A DNA stretch of 13,915 nucleotides from Arthrobacter sp. (lineage in GTDB: Bacteria; Actinomycetota; Actinomycetes; Actinomycetales; Micrococcaceae): NCBI GenBank assembly GCA_030147325.1, contig JASLAA010000074.1, forward strand, positions 1 to 13,915, read 5' to 3'. Shown here piece by piece: positions 5,524-12,560 of the stretch. The position numbers and the translations under genes were made by a program. The notes below the pieces were generated by a model. The model had not been told where the DNA came from. It was given only the letters and a program-made list of their open reading frames with translations, and did no database searches. Numbering within the stretch: position 1 is the stretch's first letter; the number at the start of each line of letters is the position of its first letter.

Positions 5524-7092
5524 ATGGAGACTGCGCCTGCAACGAAAGCCGGCCATCGAAGGATTCCCAACATCCTCAGTATCGCGGGATCGGATCCCAG
5601 CGGAGGGGCCGGTATCCAGGCGGACATCAAGGCCATCAGCGCCAACGGTGGGTACGCGATGGCCGTCGTGACCGCACTGACCGCACAGAACACACGCGGC
5701 GTCAGCGGGGTCCACACCCCACCCGCCGCCTTCCTCCGGCAGCAGCTCGACGCCGTCTCGGACGACGTGGTGATCGACGCCGTGAAGATCGGGATGCTGG
5801 GCAGCGCCGACGTGGTGCGCTGCGTGACGGCGTGGCTCGACGACGTCCGGCCGCAGGTGGTCGTGCTGGACCCGGTGATGGTGGCCACGAGCGGGGCACG
5901 CCTCCTGGATGACGACGCCGTGCGCGCCGTCGTCGACCTCGCTCGCCGGGTGTCCCTGGTCACTCCCAACATCGCCGAACTCGCCGTGCTCTCGGGAACG
6001 GCCGAAGCGACGTCCTGGCGCGAGGCGCTCGGCCAGGGCAGTGCCCTCGCCGCCCGGCTCGGGACGAGCGTCCTGGTGAAGGGCGGGCACCTGCCGGGTG
6101 ACCGATGCCCCGACGCGCTCCTCCTGCCGTCGGCGGACCCGAACGACGCCCTGGTCTTCGACGGCGTCCGGGTCAGCACGGCGAACACGCACGGAACGGG
6201 ATGCTCGCTCTCCTCCGCTGTCGCCACGCGGTTCGCCGCGACCGGCGACTGGCAGCAGGCCATCCGCGAGGCGAAGTCCTGGCTCGAAGGTGCCCTGAGG
6301 GGAGCCGATCGGCTCCATGTCGGCCAGGGCAGCGGTCCCGTCCATCATTTCCACGGCGTCGGCCCGGGCTCCGGCGAGCGGTTCACCGACCTGGCGTGGC
6401 GGCAGACTGCGACGATCCGCCGCGCCATCCTCGAGCTTCCCTTCATCACCGGGCTGACCGACGGCAGTCTCGCGACCGAGGAATTCGCCTATTACCTCCA
6501 GCAGGACGCCCTGTACCTGCGTGAGTACTGCAGCGTGCTGGCCCGGACGGCAGCCATGGCGCCTACCGAGGACGAGCAGCTGTTCTGGTTGGGCGCGGCG
6601 ACGTCCTGCCTGGAGACCGAAGCGGAACTGCACCGGACCTGGCTGGCACGGGAGGCGGGGCCGCGCTTCGGTGAGGGGGACGCGGGCGCCGTCACCCGCG
6701 CATACTGCGACCACCTCACAGCGACCGCCGCCCGGGGGTCCTACGCCGAGCTCGTAGCGGCCGTCCTGCCGTGTTTCTGGCTGTACGCCATGGTCGGTGA
6801 CCGGATCCACGACGAGGTCCACGGCACCGCGAACGACGGCAGCAGCGCCCATCCCTATGCCGAGTGGATCGGGACCTACGCGGATCCGGAGTTCGCGAAC
6901 GCCACCGCGCACGCGAAGGAACTGGCGGACGACGTCCACCGCCGCTCCTCGGCGACGGAGCGGCAGGCGATGCTCGCCTCCTTCCGCAGGTCGGCCGCCT
7001 ACGAGCGCGACTTCTTCGACGCGCCCCGGCTCCACTGCTCCGCCGCGCCGACACCGGCCGCTGATTTGCGGGAAGATGCCGTCCTGGCGTAA
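5524..7092 (+). CDS. thiD: Bifunctional HMP/HMP-P kinase - TenA (aminopyrimidine aminohydrolase/thiaminase II) fusion
   Basis: Predicted cytosolic protein of 522 aa. Residues 14 to about 275 are ThiD, which phosphorylates hydroxymethylpyrimidine twice to HMP-PP for thiamin synthesis: ribokinase-fold start NILSIAGSDPSGGAG (16-30), DAVKIGMLG, VLDPVMV and HGTGCS with the conserved Cys at 227. Residues from about 290 on are TenA, which hydrolyses aminopyrimidines from broken thiamin to recover HMP: YLQQD with D328, the active-site Cys of the TenA_C class in LPCFWLY (C417), YAEWIGTY, and the late Glu in YERDFF (E494). Both halves look complete. I chose ATG 5524, nine bases after GGAGGG. ATG 5515 is inside the conserved riboswitch block and overlaps the SD region, so it is unlikely. 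The same domain order occurs in yeast Thi20. No thiE or thiM neighbour is present; expression should be TPP-repressed. TenA side specificity is inferred from family. Confidence 0.95.
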   Translation: METAPATKAGHRRIPNILSIAGSDPSGGAGIQADIKAISANGGYAMAVVTALTAQNTRGVSGVHTPPAAFLRQQLDAVSDDVVIDAVKIGMLGSADVVRCVTAWLDDVRPQVVVLDPVMVATSGARLLDDDAVRAVVDLARRVSLVTPNIAELAVLSGTAEATSWREALGQGSALAARLGTSVLVKGGHLPGDRCPDALLLPSADPNDALVFDGVRVSTANTHGTGCSLSSAVATRFAATGDWQQAIREAKSWLEGALRGADRLHVGQGSGPVHHFHGVGPGSGERFTDLAWRQTATIRRAILELPFITGLTDGSLATEEFAYYLQQDALYLREYCSVLARTAAMAPTEDEQLFWLGAATSCLETEAELHRTWLAREAGPRFGEGDAGAVTRAYCDHLTATAARGSYAELVAAVLPCFWLYAMVGDRIHDEVHGTANDGSSAHPYAEWIGTYADPEFANATAHAKELADDVHRRSSATERQAMLASFRRSAAYERDFFDAPRLHCSAAPTPAADLREDAVLA

Positions 7093-7094
7093 TC

Positions 7095-7124
7095 TTGACC
7101 CTCGGTGCACTCGCCTGTTAACCG
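7095..7124 (+). promoter_or_regulatory. Candidate promoter of rplU-rpmA
   Basis: TTGACC (7095-7100) matches the -35 consensus in five of six bases. After 18 bases comes TAACCG (7119-7124), preceded by TGT as an extended -10. The -10 lacks the final T, so this is moderate. It begins three bases after the thiD-tenA stop. Confidence 0.45.
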
Positions 7125-7311
7125 GCATGTCCGGCAGCAACCGCGCAAGGATCCACCACTGTGAAGTCCACGGACGACGGCGGCCCACGGGCAGCGGCGT
7201 CACGGACGCACAGGGGAGGGTCGGCAGGGAGGGATACTCCCGGATCGCCGTGAAGCCGCACCCTAGTTTTTTCATCAGAAGTCAAGTTCGTCGAGAGAAG
7301 TGAGTTCCCAA
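7125..7311 (+). promoter_or_regulatory. rplU leader region
   Basis: About 180 bases of probable 5' UTR. Short hairpins are GCGTC/GACGC at 7197-7209 (loop ACG) and GGGAG/CTCCC at 7227-7241 (loop GGATA). A run of six T lies at 7267-7272, but 25 bases after the second hairpin, so this is not a clean terminator. L21 mRNA leaders are autoregulatory in some Firmicutes; I cannot match this one to a known leader family. No convincing ORF is seen here. Confidence 0.35.
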
Positions 7312-7620
7312 GTGGTGTACGCGATTGTCCGCGCAGGCGGCCGCCAAGAAAAGGTTTCTGTAGGAGACCTCGTTACCCTTGACCGCGTCACCGGTCAGGC
7401 AGGAAGCACGTTCAAGCTTCCGGCCCTCCTTCTGGTAGACGGCGCCAAGATCACCTCCGCAGCGGAGGACCTCGCGAAGGTCTCCGTCACTGCCGAGATC
7501 GTCGAGAATCTTCGTGGACCGAAGATTGTCATCCAGAAGTTCAAGAACAAGACCGGCTACAAGAAGCGCCAGGGTCACCGTTCGGAACTGACCCGCGTCA
7601 AAATCACAGGCATCGCGTAG
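7312..7620 (+). CDS. rplU: 50S ribosomal protein L21
   Basis: Ribosomal protein of the large subunit that binds 23S rRNA. The product is 102 aa, the normal L21 length. It begins (M)VYAIVRAGGRQEKVSVGD and ends with the conserved IQKFKNKTGYKKRQGHR block followed by a short ITGIA tail. I chose GTG 7312 because family members begin MVYAIV; a GTG at 7300 would add four residues but has its SD-like GAGAG only a few bases away. It is transcribed with rpmA 56 bases downstream. Codon use is a little less GC-rich than its neighbours near the start, as is common in highly expressed genes. Confidence 0.96.
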   Translation: MVYAIVRAGGRQEKVSVGDLVTLDRVTGQAGSTFKLPALLLVDGAKITSAAEDLAKVSVTAEIVENLRGPKIVIQKFKNKTGYKKRQGHRSELTRVKITGIA

Positions 7621-7676
7621 TCCCTTCGGGCTTCCGATCGGTCCAGCAGACACTTCAGCGAAGGCAGGCATAACTC

Positions 7677-7937
7677 ATGGCACATAAGAAGGGCGCAAGC
7701 TCTACTCGTAACGGCCGCGACTCGAACGCTCAGTACCTCGGCGTCAAGCGCTTCGGTGGCCAGGTCGTCAAGGCCGGCGAGATCATCGTCCGCCAGCGCG
7801 GCACCCACTTCCACCCGGGCGCCAACGTCGGCCGCGGCGGCGACGACACCCTGTTCGCACTCGAGGCAGGTGCCGTCGAGTTCGGTACGCGCCGCGGACG
7901 CAAGGTCGTCAACATCGTCGGTGCGGCAGCAGAGTAA
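7677..7937 (+). CDS. rpmA: 50S ribosomal protein L27
   Basis: Large-subunit protein whose N-terminus reaches the peptidyl transferase centre. The product is 86 aa, the normal length. It starts MAHKKGASSTRNGRDSNAQ with no N-terminal extension, unlike Firmicutes L27, which is cut by a dedicated protease. The GTHFHPGANVGRGGDDTLFAL core is intact. The SD AAGGCAGG (7661-7668) sits eight bases before ATG. It follows rplU and is closed by a strong terminator. Confidence 0.97.
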   Translation: MAHKKGASSTRNGRDSNAQYLGVKRFGGQVVKAGEIIVRQRGTHFHPGANVGRGGDDTLFALEAGAVEFGTRRGRKVVNIVGAAAE

Positions 7938-7951
7938 TCTGCCTGCGCCAC

Positions 7952-7968
7952 GTGCACTGACCGTGCAC
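7952..7968 (+). other. Small hairpin 3' of rpmA
   Basis: The palindrome GTGCAC occurs at 7952-7957 and 7963-7968 with TGACC between, so the two copies form a 6-bp stem. It lies between the rpmA stop and the terminator. Possibly a 3'-end stabiliser; function unknown. Confidence 0.35.
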
Positions 7969-7977
7969 CAGCATTCG

Positions 7978-8017
7978 GGTGGGGTGAGCCTCTACGGCTC
8001 GCCCCACCTTCTTTTAA
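7978..8017 (+). terminator. Strong intrinsic terminator between rpmA and obgE
   Basis: GGTGGGGTGAGCC (7978-7990) pairs with GGCTCGCCCCACC (7996-8008) around the loop TCTAC: 13 pairs with one G-U. It is followed directly by TTCTTTTAA. This is the clearest rho-independent terminator in the window. obgE starts only 47 bases later, so it may act as a partial terminator that sets a lower obgE level within one unit. Confidence 0.92.
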
Positions 8018-8063
8018 GCCGACACCGCTCGGCACAGCGAAGCATTTGTAGAAGGAGACCAAC

Positions 8064-9647
8064 GTGGCGAGCTTTGTTGACCGCGTAGTCCTGCACGTAT
8101 CCGGAGGCACCGGTGGCCACGGCTGCGTCTCCGTCCACCGCGAGAAGTTCAAGCCCCTCGGCGGGCCCGACGGCGGCAACGGCGGCGACGGTGGCGACGT
8201 CATCCTCCGCGTCGACCACCAGACCACCACCCTGCTGGACTACCACCACGCCCCGCACCGGCATGCCACGAACGGTGGCAGCGGCATGGGCGACTGGCGC
8301 GGTGGCAAGAGCGGCGAGACCCTGATCCTGTCCGTACCCGATGGCACGGTCGTCAAGACGAAGGACGGCGAAGTACTCGCCGACCTCGTGGGCGAGGGAA
8401 CCGAGTTCGTCGCCGCAGCCGGCGGTCAGGGCGGTCTCGGCAATGCCGCCCTGTCCTCCCAGAAGCGCAAGGCGCCGGGATTCGCGCTGCTCGGCATCCC
8501 GGGTGACGAGCGGGACGTGGTCCTCGAGCTCAAGTCGATCGCGGACATCGCCCTCGTCGGGTTCCCTTCAGCAGGCAAGTCGAGCCTGATCGCGGCGATG
8601 TCGGCAGCTCGCCCGAAGATCGCGGACTACCCGTTCACCACCCTGGTGCCGAACCTCGGCGTCGTCGAGGCCGGTTCCACCCGGTTCACCATCGCGGACG
8701 TCCCGGGTCTCATCGAAGGCGCGAGCGAGGGCAAGGGTCTGGGGCACCACTTCCTCCGCCACGTCGAACGCTGTGCAGCGCTCGTCCACGTCCTCGACTG
8801 CGCAGCGCTCGAGGCCGATCGCGACCCCCTGAACGACCTCGCGATCATCGAGCGCGAGCTGGAGAAGTACGCCGTCGACATGAGCTTCGCGGGACCTGGG
8901 GGCGACGTGGTGCCCCTCAACGAGCGCCCTCGCCTCATCGCGCTGAACAAGGTCGACGTCCCGGACGGCAGGGACATGGCGGGCTTCGTCCGTCCCGAGC
9001 TCGAGGCGCGCGGCTACCGGGTGTTCGACGTCTCGGCGTCGAGCCACGAGGGACTGCGCCAGCTGGGGTTCGCCATGGCTGAGATCGTCGAGAACGCCCG
9101 CAAGGTCGTGGCCACCACGCCGCCACGGGTCGAGCCGCCCGTCCTGCGCCCGCGGGGCGTCAACGCGGCGTCGTTCCGGATCCGGCACGAGGAGAAGGAC
9201 GCCCTGCCGCTGTTCCGCGTCCTCGGTGAGAAGCCCGAACGCTGGGTCATGCAGACGGACTTCACCAACGACGAGGCCGTCGGCTACCTCGCCGACCGCC
9301 TGGCCAAGCTGGGAGTCGAGGAGCAGCTGTTCAAGTCCGGAGCCAAACCGGGGGACACCGTGGTGATCGGAGAGGGCGACGGCGTCGTCTTCGACTGGGA
9401 GCCCACCATGATGGGCGGTGCGGAGCTGCTCGCCGGGCCCCGCGGCAGTGACCTGCGGCTGGCCGAGTACATCCGGCCCACCCGGGAACAGAAGCGCGAG
9501 GAGTACCAGGAGCGGAAGGAAGCGAAGGCAGCGGCGCGAGCCGACCTCGAGGCCGACCGCAAGGCCGGGCTCTGGACGGAGTCGGTGCAGAACCGCAAGC
9601 AGCCCGCCCCTGCCCAGCAGGAAGCGGACGGCGAGTCCGAGGGCTAG
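8064..9647 (+). CDS. obgE: GTPase Obg/CgtA, ribosome assembly
   Basis: Essential GTPase that binds the 50S subunit and acts in its late assembly and in growth/stress control. The product is 527 aa. GTG 8064 has an excellent SD, AAGGAG (8052-8057), six bases upstream. Residues 1-159 form the glycine-rich Obg fold. The G domain follows with G1 GFPSAGKS (166-173), the switch FTT (191-193), G3 DVPG (212-215), G4 NKVD (295-298) and G5 SAS (324-326). An OCT domain runs from about 370 to 447 (FRIRHEEKDALPLFRVLG to VVFDWEP). A charged Lys/Glu-rich tail of about 80 residues follows, giving the longer actinobacterial form compared with about 430 aa in Bacillus. All GTP motifs are intact. proB begins six bases after the stop. 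Confidence 0.97.
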   Translation: MASFVDRVVLHVSGGTGGHGCVSVHREKFKPLGGPDGGNGGDGGDVILRVDHQTTTLLDYHHAPHRHATNGGSGMGDWRGGKSGETLILSVPDGTVVKTKDGEVLADLVGEGTEFVAAAGGQGGLGNAALSSQKRKAPGFALLGIPGDERDVVLELKSIADIALVGFPSAGKSSLIAAMSAARPKIADYPFTTLVPNLGVVEAGSTRFTIADVPGLIEGASEGKGLGHHFLRHVERCAALVHVLDCAALEADRDPLNDLAIIERELEKYAVDMSFAGPGGDVVPLNERPRLIALNKVDVPDGRDMAGFVRPELEARGYRVFDVSASSHEGLRQLGFAMAEIVENARKVVATTPPRVEPPVLRPRGVNAASFRIRHEEKDALPLFRVLGEKPERWVMQTDFTNDEAVGYLADRLAKLGVEEQLFKSGAKPGDTVVIGEGDGVVFDWEPTMMGGAELLAGPRGSDLRLAEYIRPTREQKREEYQERKEAKAAARADLEADRKAGLWTESVQNRKQPAPAQQEADGESEG

Positions 9648-9653
9648 TCGGGC

Positions 9654-10808
9654 GTGGCCGCTGACCAGTCCCGTCAGCCCCTCGGCTCCCGCGCGGAACT
9701 CCCCGCGGCGGGGCGGATCGTCGTCAAGGTCGGCTCGTCCTCGCTGACGTCCGTGTCCGGCGGGATCTCCGGCGAGGCCCTCGTGGGCCTCGCCGACGTC
9801 CTGGCCGCGCGACGACGGGCCGGGACGGAGATCATCCTCGTCTCCTCGGGGGCGATCGCCGCGGGTCTGGCTCCGCTGGGGCTGGCTCGCCGGCCCTCCC
9901 AGCTGTCCACGCAGCAGGCAGCCGCCAGCGTGGGGCAGGGTCTCCTCATGGAGCGGTACTCCCGCGCTTTCGCTGCCCACGGGATCACCGTGAGCCAGAT
10001 CCTGCTGACCGCCGACGACCTCGTCCGTCGCTCCCACTACGCCAACGCGCATCGGGCCATGGAGCGGCTGCTCAATTTCGGCGTCGTGCCGATCGTGAAC
10101 GAGAACGACACCGTGGCGAGCCACGAGATCCGGTTCGGCGACAACGACAGGCTGGCGGCCCTGGTCGCGCACCTCGTCAAGGCGGAGGCCCTGGTGCTGC
10201 TGTCCGACGTCGATGCCCTGTACGACGGCCCTCCTGCCGCGGGAGCCGTCCGCATCCCGCAGGTCACCTCACCCCTCGACCTCGCCGGAGTCACGATCGG
10301 ACGCACGGGCAAGGCCGGGGTCGGCACCGGCGGGATGGTCACGAAGGTCGAGGCCGCGACCATCGCCGCCTCCTCGGGGATTCCCGCGCTCGTCACGTCC
10401 ACGGCGAACGCCGCCGCGGCGCTCCGGGGCGACGACGTCGGCACCTGGTTCACGGCGACCGGTAAGCGGCAGCCGATCAGGCTGCTGTGGCTGGCGCACC
10501 TGGCGCGCGTGCTCGGCACGCTCGTGCTCGACGACGGCGCGGTGCGCGCCGTGGGGGAGCGGAGGCGCTCCCTGCTTCCGGCCGGGGTCGTCGAGGTCTC
10601 GGGTGCCTTCGAGCCGGGTGACCCCGTTCAGCTCGTGGGGGGCGACGGGACCGTCGTCGCGCGTGGGCTCGTCAACTACAGCTCGGCAGAGCTTCCCCGG
10701 ATGCTGGGGCGCTCCACGCACGACCTCGCGGAGGAGTTCGGCGCGGAGTACGAGCGCTCCGTGGTGCACGTCAACGACCTCGTGGTGCTGCTACCCGCCG
10801 CGTCATGA
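9654..10808 (+). CDS. proB: Glutamate 5-kinase
   Basis: First step of proline synthesis: glutamate + ATP to gamma-glutamyl phosphate, normally feedback-inhibited by proline. The product is 384 aa, with an amino acid kinase domain and a C-terminal PUA domain. The kinase starts VVKVGSSSLT (K25), with LVSSGAIAAG (62-71), the glutamate-binding VNENDTV (148-154), FGDND (161-165) and GTGGMVTKVEAA (224-235). PUA spans about 287-374. GTG 9654 is preceded by GAGGG (9639-9643), which lies in the last codons of obgE, so translation of the two is probably coupled. No truncation or missing motif. Confidence 0.97.
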   Translation: MAADQSRQPLGSRAELPAAGRIVVKVGSSSLTSVSGGISGEALVGLADVLAARRRAGTEIILVSSGAIAAGLAPLGLARRPSQLSTQQAAASVGQGLLMERYSRAFAAHGITVSQILLTADDLVRRSHYANAHRAMERLLNFGVVPIVNENDTVASHEIRFGDNDRLAALVAHLVKAEALVLLSDVDALYDGPPAAGAVRIPQVTSPLDLAGVTIGRTGKAGVGTGGMVTKVEAATIAASSGIPALVTSTANAAAALRGDDVGTWFTATGKRQPIRLLWLAHLARVLGTLVLDDGAVRAVGERRRSLLPAGVVEVSGAFEPGDPVQLVGGDGTVVARGLVNYSSAELPRMLGRSTHDLAEEFGAEYERSVVHVNDLVVLLPAAS

Positions 10809-10843
10809 AGGACCCTCGCCGGGCCGGCACGGCGGCACCTCGC

Positions 10844-10849
10844 TAGGAT
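10844..10849 (+). promoter_or_regulatory. Candidate -10 box for a leaderless proA transcript
   Basis: TAGGAT fits the actinobacterial TAnnnT -10 and ends six bases before ATG 10856, so initiation would fall on or next to the start codon. No clear -35 is seen. The same bases include AGGA (10845-10848), seven bases before ATG, which can also serve as SD in a proB-proA message. Confidence 0.45.
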
Positions 10850-10855
10850 GGAATC

Positions 10856-12175
10856 ATGACCGATCTGAAGGCCGAACCCTCCGTCCGGACCGACGCTGCC
10901 GCTTCGCTCTCCCCGGAGGAGCTCACTCTCGCGGTCCACTCGATCGCCGATCGGGCGCGGGTCGCGTCGCGGATCCTGGGCCGGGTGAACCGTGCCCGGA
11001 AGGACCGCGTCCTCCTGGCCATCGCCGCGGCTCTCGTCGCGCGGCGGGACCTGGTCCTCGCCGCTAACCGGACCGACGTCGAGCGCGGCCGGGCCTCCAA
11101 TACGTCCGACTACCTGCTCGACCGGCTCAGTCTGGACCCCGAGCGCATCGGACTGCTGGCGGACGCCCTCGCCCAACTGGCCGCGCTGCCCGATCCCGTC
11201 GGCACCGCGGTCCGCGCCGAGACGCTGCCCAACGGGCTGCGCATGCGGCAGGTGCGCGTACCCCTCGGCGTCGTGGCGGCGATCTACGAGGCGCGCCCCA
11301 ACGTCACGGTCGACATCGCGGGGCTTGCGCTCAAGAGCGGCAATGCCGTCGTCCTGCGCGGCGGCAGTGCTGCGTCCGCGACCAACGCGGCGCTCATCGG
11401 GATCATCCGGGACACCCTGGAGGACCACGGACTGCCGGACGACGCCGTACTCACCGTCGACGAGTTCGGCCGGGAGGGTGCCCAGGTGCTCATGCAGGCC
11501 CGTGGCAGGATCGATGTCCTGATCCCGCGGGGCGGGCGCGACCTCATCCAGTCCGTGGTGACCACGGCGCGCGTCCCGGTGATCGAGACGGGAGAGGGGA
11601 ACGTGCACATCCTCCTCGACGAGTCGGCCGACGAGGACATGGCTGTCGACATCCTGCTCAATGCGAAGACTCAGCGACCCAGTGTCTGCAACACGGTCGA
11701 GACCCTGCTGGTGCACGAGAGGTCGGCGGCCGCCCCCGCCGTCCTCGCCGCACTCCTCCGCGCAGGGGTGACCCTGCACGTCGACGAACGGTCGAGGAAT
11801 CTCCTGCCCCCGGGAACGGATGCGGTAACCGCGACCGATGACGACTGGGGTCGCGAGTACATGCAGCTCGATCTGGCCGTCCGGACCGTGGGGAGCGTGG
11901 ACGAGGCTCTTCAGCACATCCGGCGCTGGAGCACGGGTCACAGCGAGGCGATCATCACCAATGACCTCGCATCCTCCGAGGAGTTCATCGCCGGAGTCGA
12001 TTCCGCTGCCGTGCTGGTGAATGCGTCCACCCGCTTCGTCGACGGAGGGGAGCTCGGCCTCGGCGCGGAGGTGGGGATCTCGACCCAGAAGATGCATGCC
12101 CGCGGACCCATGGGTCTCGCGGAACTCACCACCACGAAGTGGATCGTCCAGGGCGAGGGACAGATTCGTCGTTGA
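10856..12175 (+). CDS. proA: Glutamate-5-semialdehyde dehydrogenase (gamma-glutamyl phosphate reductase)
   Basis: Second step of proline synthesis: NADPH-dependent reduction of gamma-glutamyl phosphate to glutamate semialdehyde. The product is 439 aa, close to the family norm of about 417 with a slightly longer N-terminus. It belongs to the aldehyde dehydrogenase superfamily: cofactor-binding VPLGVVAAIYEARPNVT (from about 135), LKSGNAVVLRGGS (159-171), the catalytic Cys in QRPSVCNTVETLLVH (C278), and the C-terminal TKWIVQGEGQIR block. It lies 47 bases after proB. ProB and ProA are known to work as a pair that channels an unstable intermediate. ATG 10856 is the only well-placed start. Confidence 0.97.
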   Translation: MTDLKAEPSVRTDAAASLSPEELTLAVHSIADRARVASRILGRVNRARKDRVLLAIAAALVARRDLVLAANRTDVERGRASNTSDYLLDRLSLDPERIGLLADALAQLAALPDPVGTAVRAETLPNGLRMRQVRVPLGVVAAIYEARPNVTVDIAGLALKSGNAVVLRGGSAASATNAALIGIIRDTLEDHGLPDDAVLTVDEFGREGAQVLMQARGRIDVLIPRGGRDLIQSVVTTARVPVIETGEGNVHILLDESADEDMAVDILLNAKTQRPSVCNTVETLLVHERSAAAPAVLAALLRAGVTLHVDERSRNLLPPGTDAVTATDDDWGREYMQLDLAVRTVGSVDEALQHIRRWSTGHSEAIITNDLASSEEFIAGVDSAAVLVNASTRFVDGGELGLGAEVGISTQKMHARGPMGLAELTTTKWIVQGEGQIRR

Positions 12176-12215
12176 CGCGCTCCCTTCGGCTGCCGGGCGG
12201 TTCCCCCTTTACGCG

Positions 12216-12221
12216 TACGAT
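12216..12221 (+). promoter_or_regulatory. Candidate -10 box upstream of the small membrane protein and nadD
   Basis: TACGAT fits TAnnnT and lies 64 bases before ATG 12286, in the short gap after proA. No convincing -35 is present. A start near 12228 would give a leader of about 58 bases. No terminator hairpin is seen after proA, so read-through is also possible. Confidence 0.4.
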
Positions 12222-12285
12222 GGAACCTGATGTCCGTGCCGGGCGGAATCGCACCGGCGTAACCTGATCTGACAGAGGAACAACG

Positions 12286-12522
12286 ATGCTCTACTCCCTC
12301 GGCAGCGCACTGCTGGCGAATGAAGCCATGGAACACCACACCGAGCTGCCGATGCCGGCCATCGCGTACGGGCTGATCGTCATGGCCATCCTGCTCACCC
12401 TCATGCTCGTCACGGTGTCCTTCTCGAACGTGCGCAACCGTCACGAGGCCGTCGAGGAACACACCGATCCTCACAAGCAGCACGCGAACAACCACGACCA
12501 CGGCGAAGCGAACCGGCACTAG
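12286..12522 (+). CDS. Small single-pass membrane protein with His-rich tail, function unknown
   Basis: 78 aa. AGAGGA (12274-12279) lies six bases before ATG 12286, a good SD. There is one hydrophobic segment at about residues 25-47 (AIAYGLIVMAILLTLMLVTV and following). The tail after about residue 50 is polar and has seven His in 29 residues (53, 59, 63, 66, 70, 72, 78) together with Asp and Glu; two more His are at 17-18. The basic side (RNR at 50-52) follows the helix, so the positive-inside rule puts the tail in the cytoplasm. I recall similar short proteins next to nadD in Arthrobacter relatives, with the HEAVEEH block conserved, but know of no function. Metal binding by the tail is only a suggestion. 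It probably shares a transcript with nadD. Confidence 0.8.
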   Translation: MLYSLGSALLANEAMEHHTELPMPAIAYGLIVMAILLTLMLVTVSFSNVRNRHEAVEEHTDPHKQHANNHDHGEANRH

Positions 12523-12560
12523 CAGTTCCGGTGGCAGCAGACGGTATCGAACGGGACGTC

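Noticed and set aside
7267..7272. T6 run as a terminator of thiD-tenA
   Set aside because: The nearest hairpin (7227-7241) is 25 bases upstream, too far for an intrinsic terminator.
5518..7275. 585-codon - strand frame opposite thiD-tenA
   Set aside because: Shadow frame; both domains on the + strand are intact and conserved.
8568..10172. 534-codon - strand frame opposite obgE and proB
   Set aside because: Crosses two well-identified genes; no SD, no family.
10676..12097. 473-codon - strand frame opposite proB end and proA
   Set aside because: Shadow frame of proA.
12531..12560. GTG 12531 as the nadD start
   Set aside because: No SD; adds ten residues not expected before the nucleotide-binding fold. 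Kept as an alternative only.
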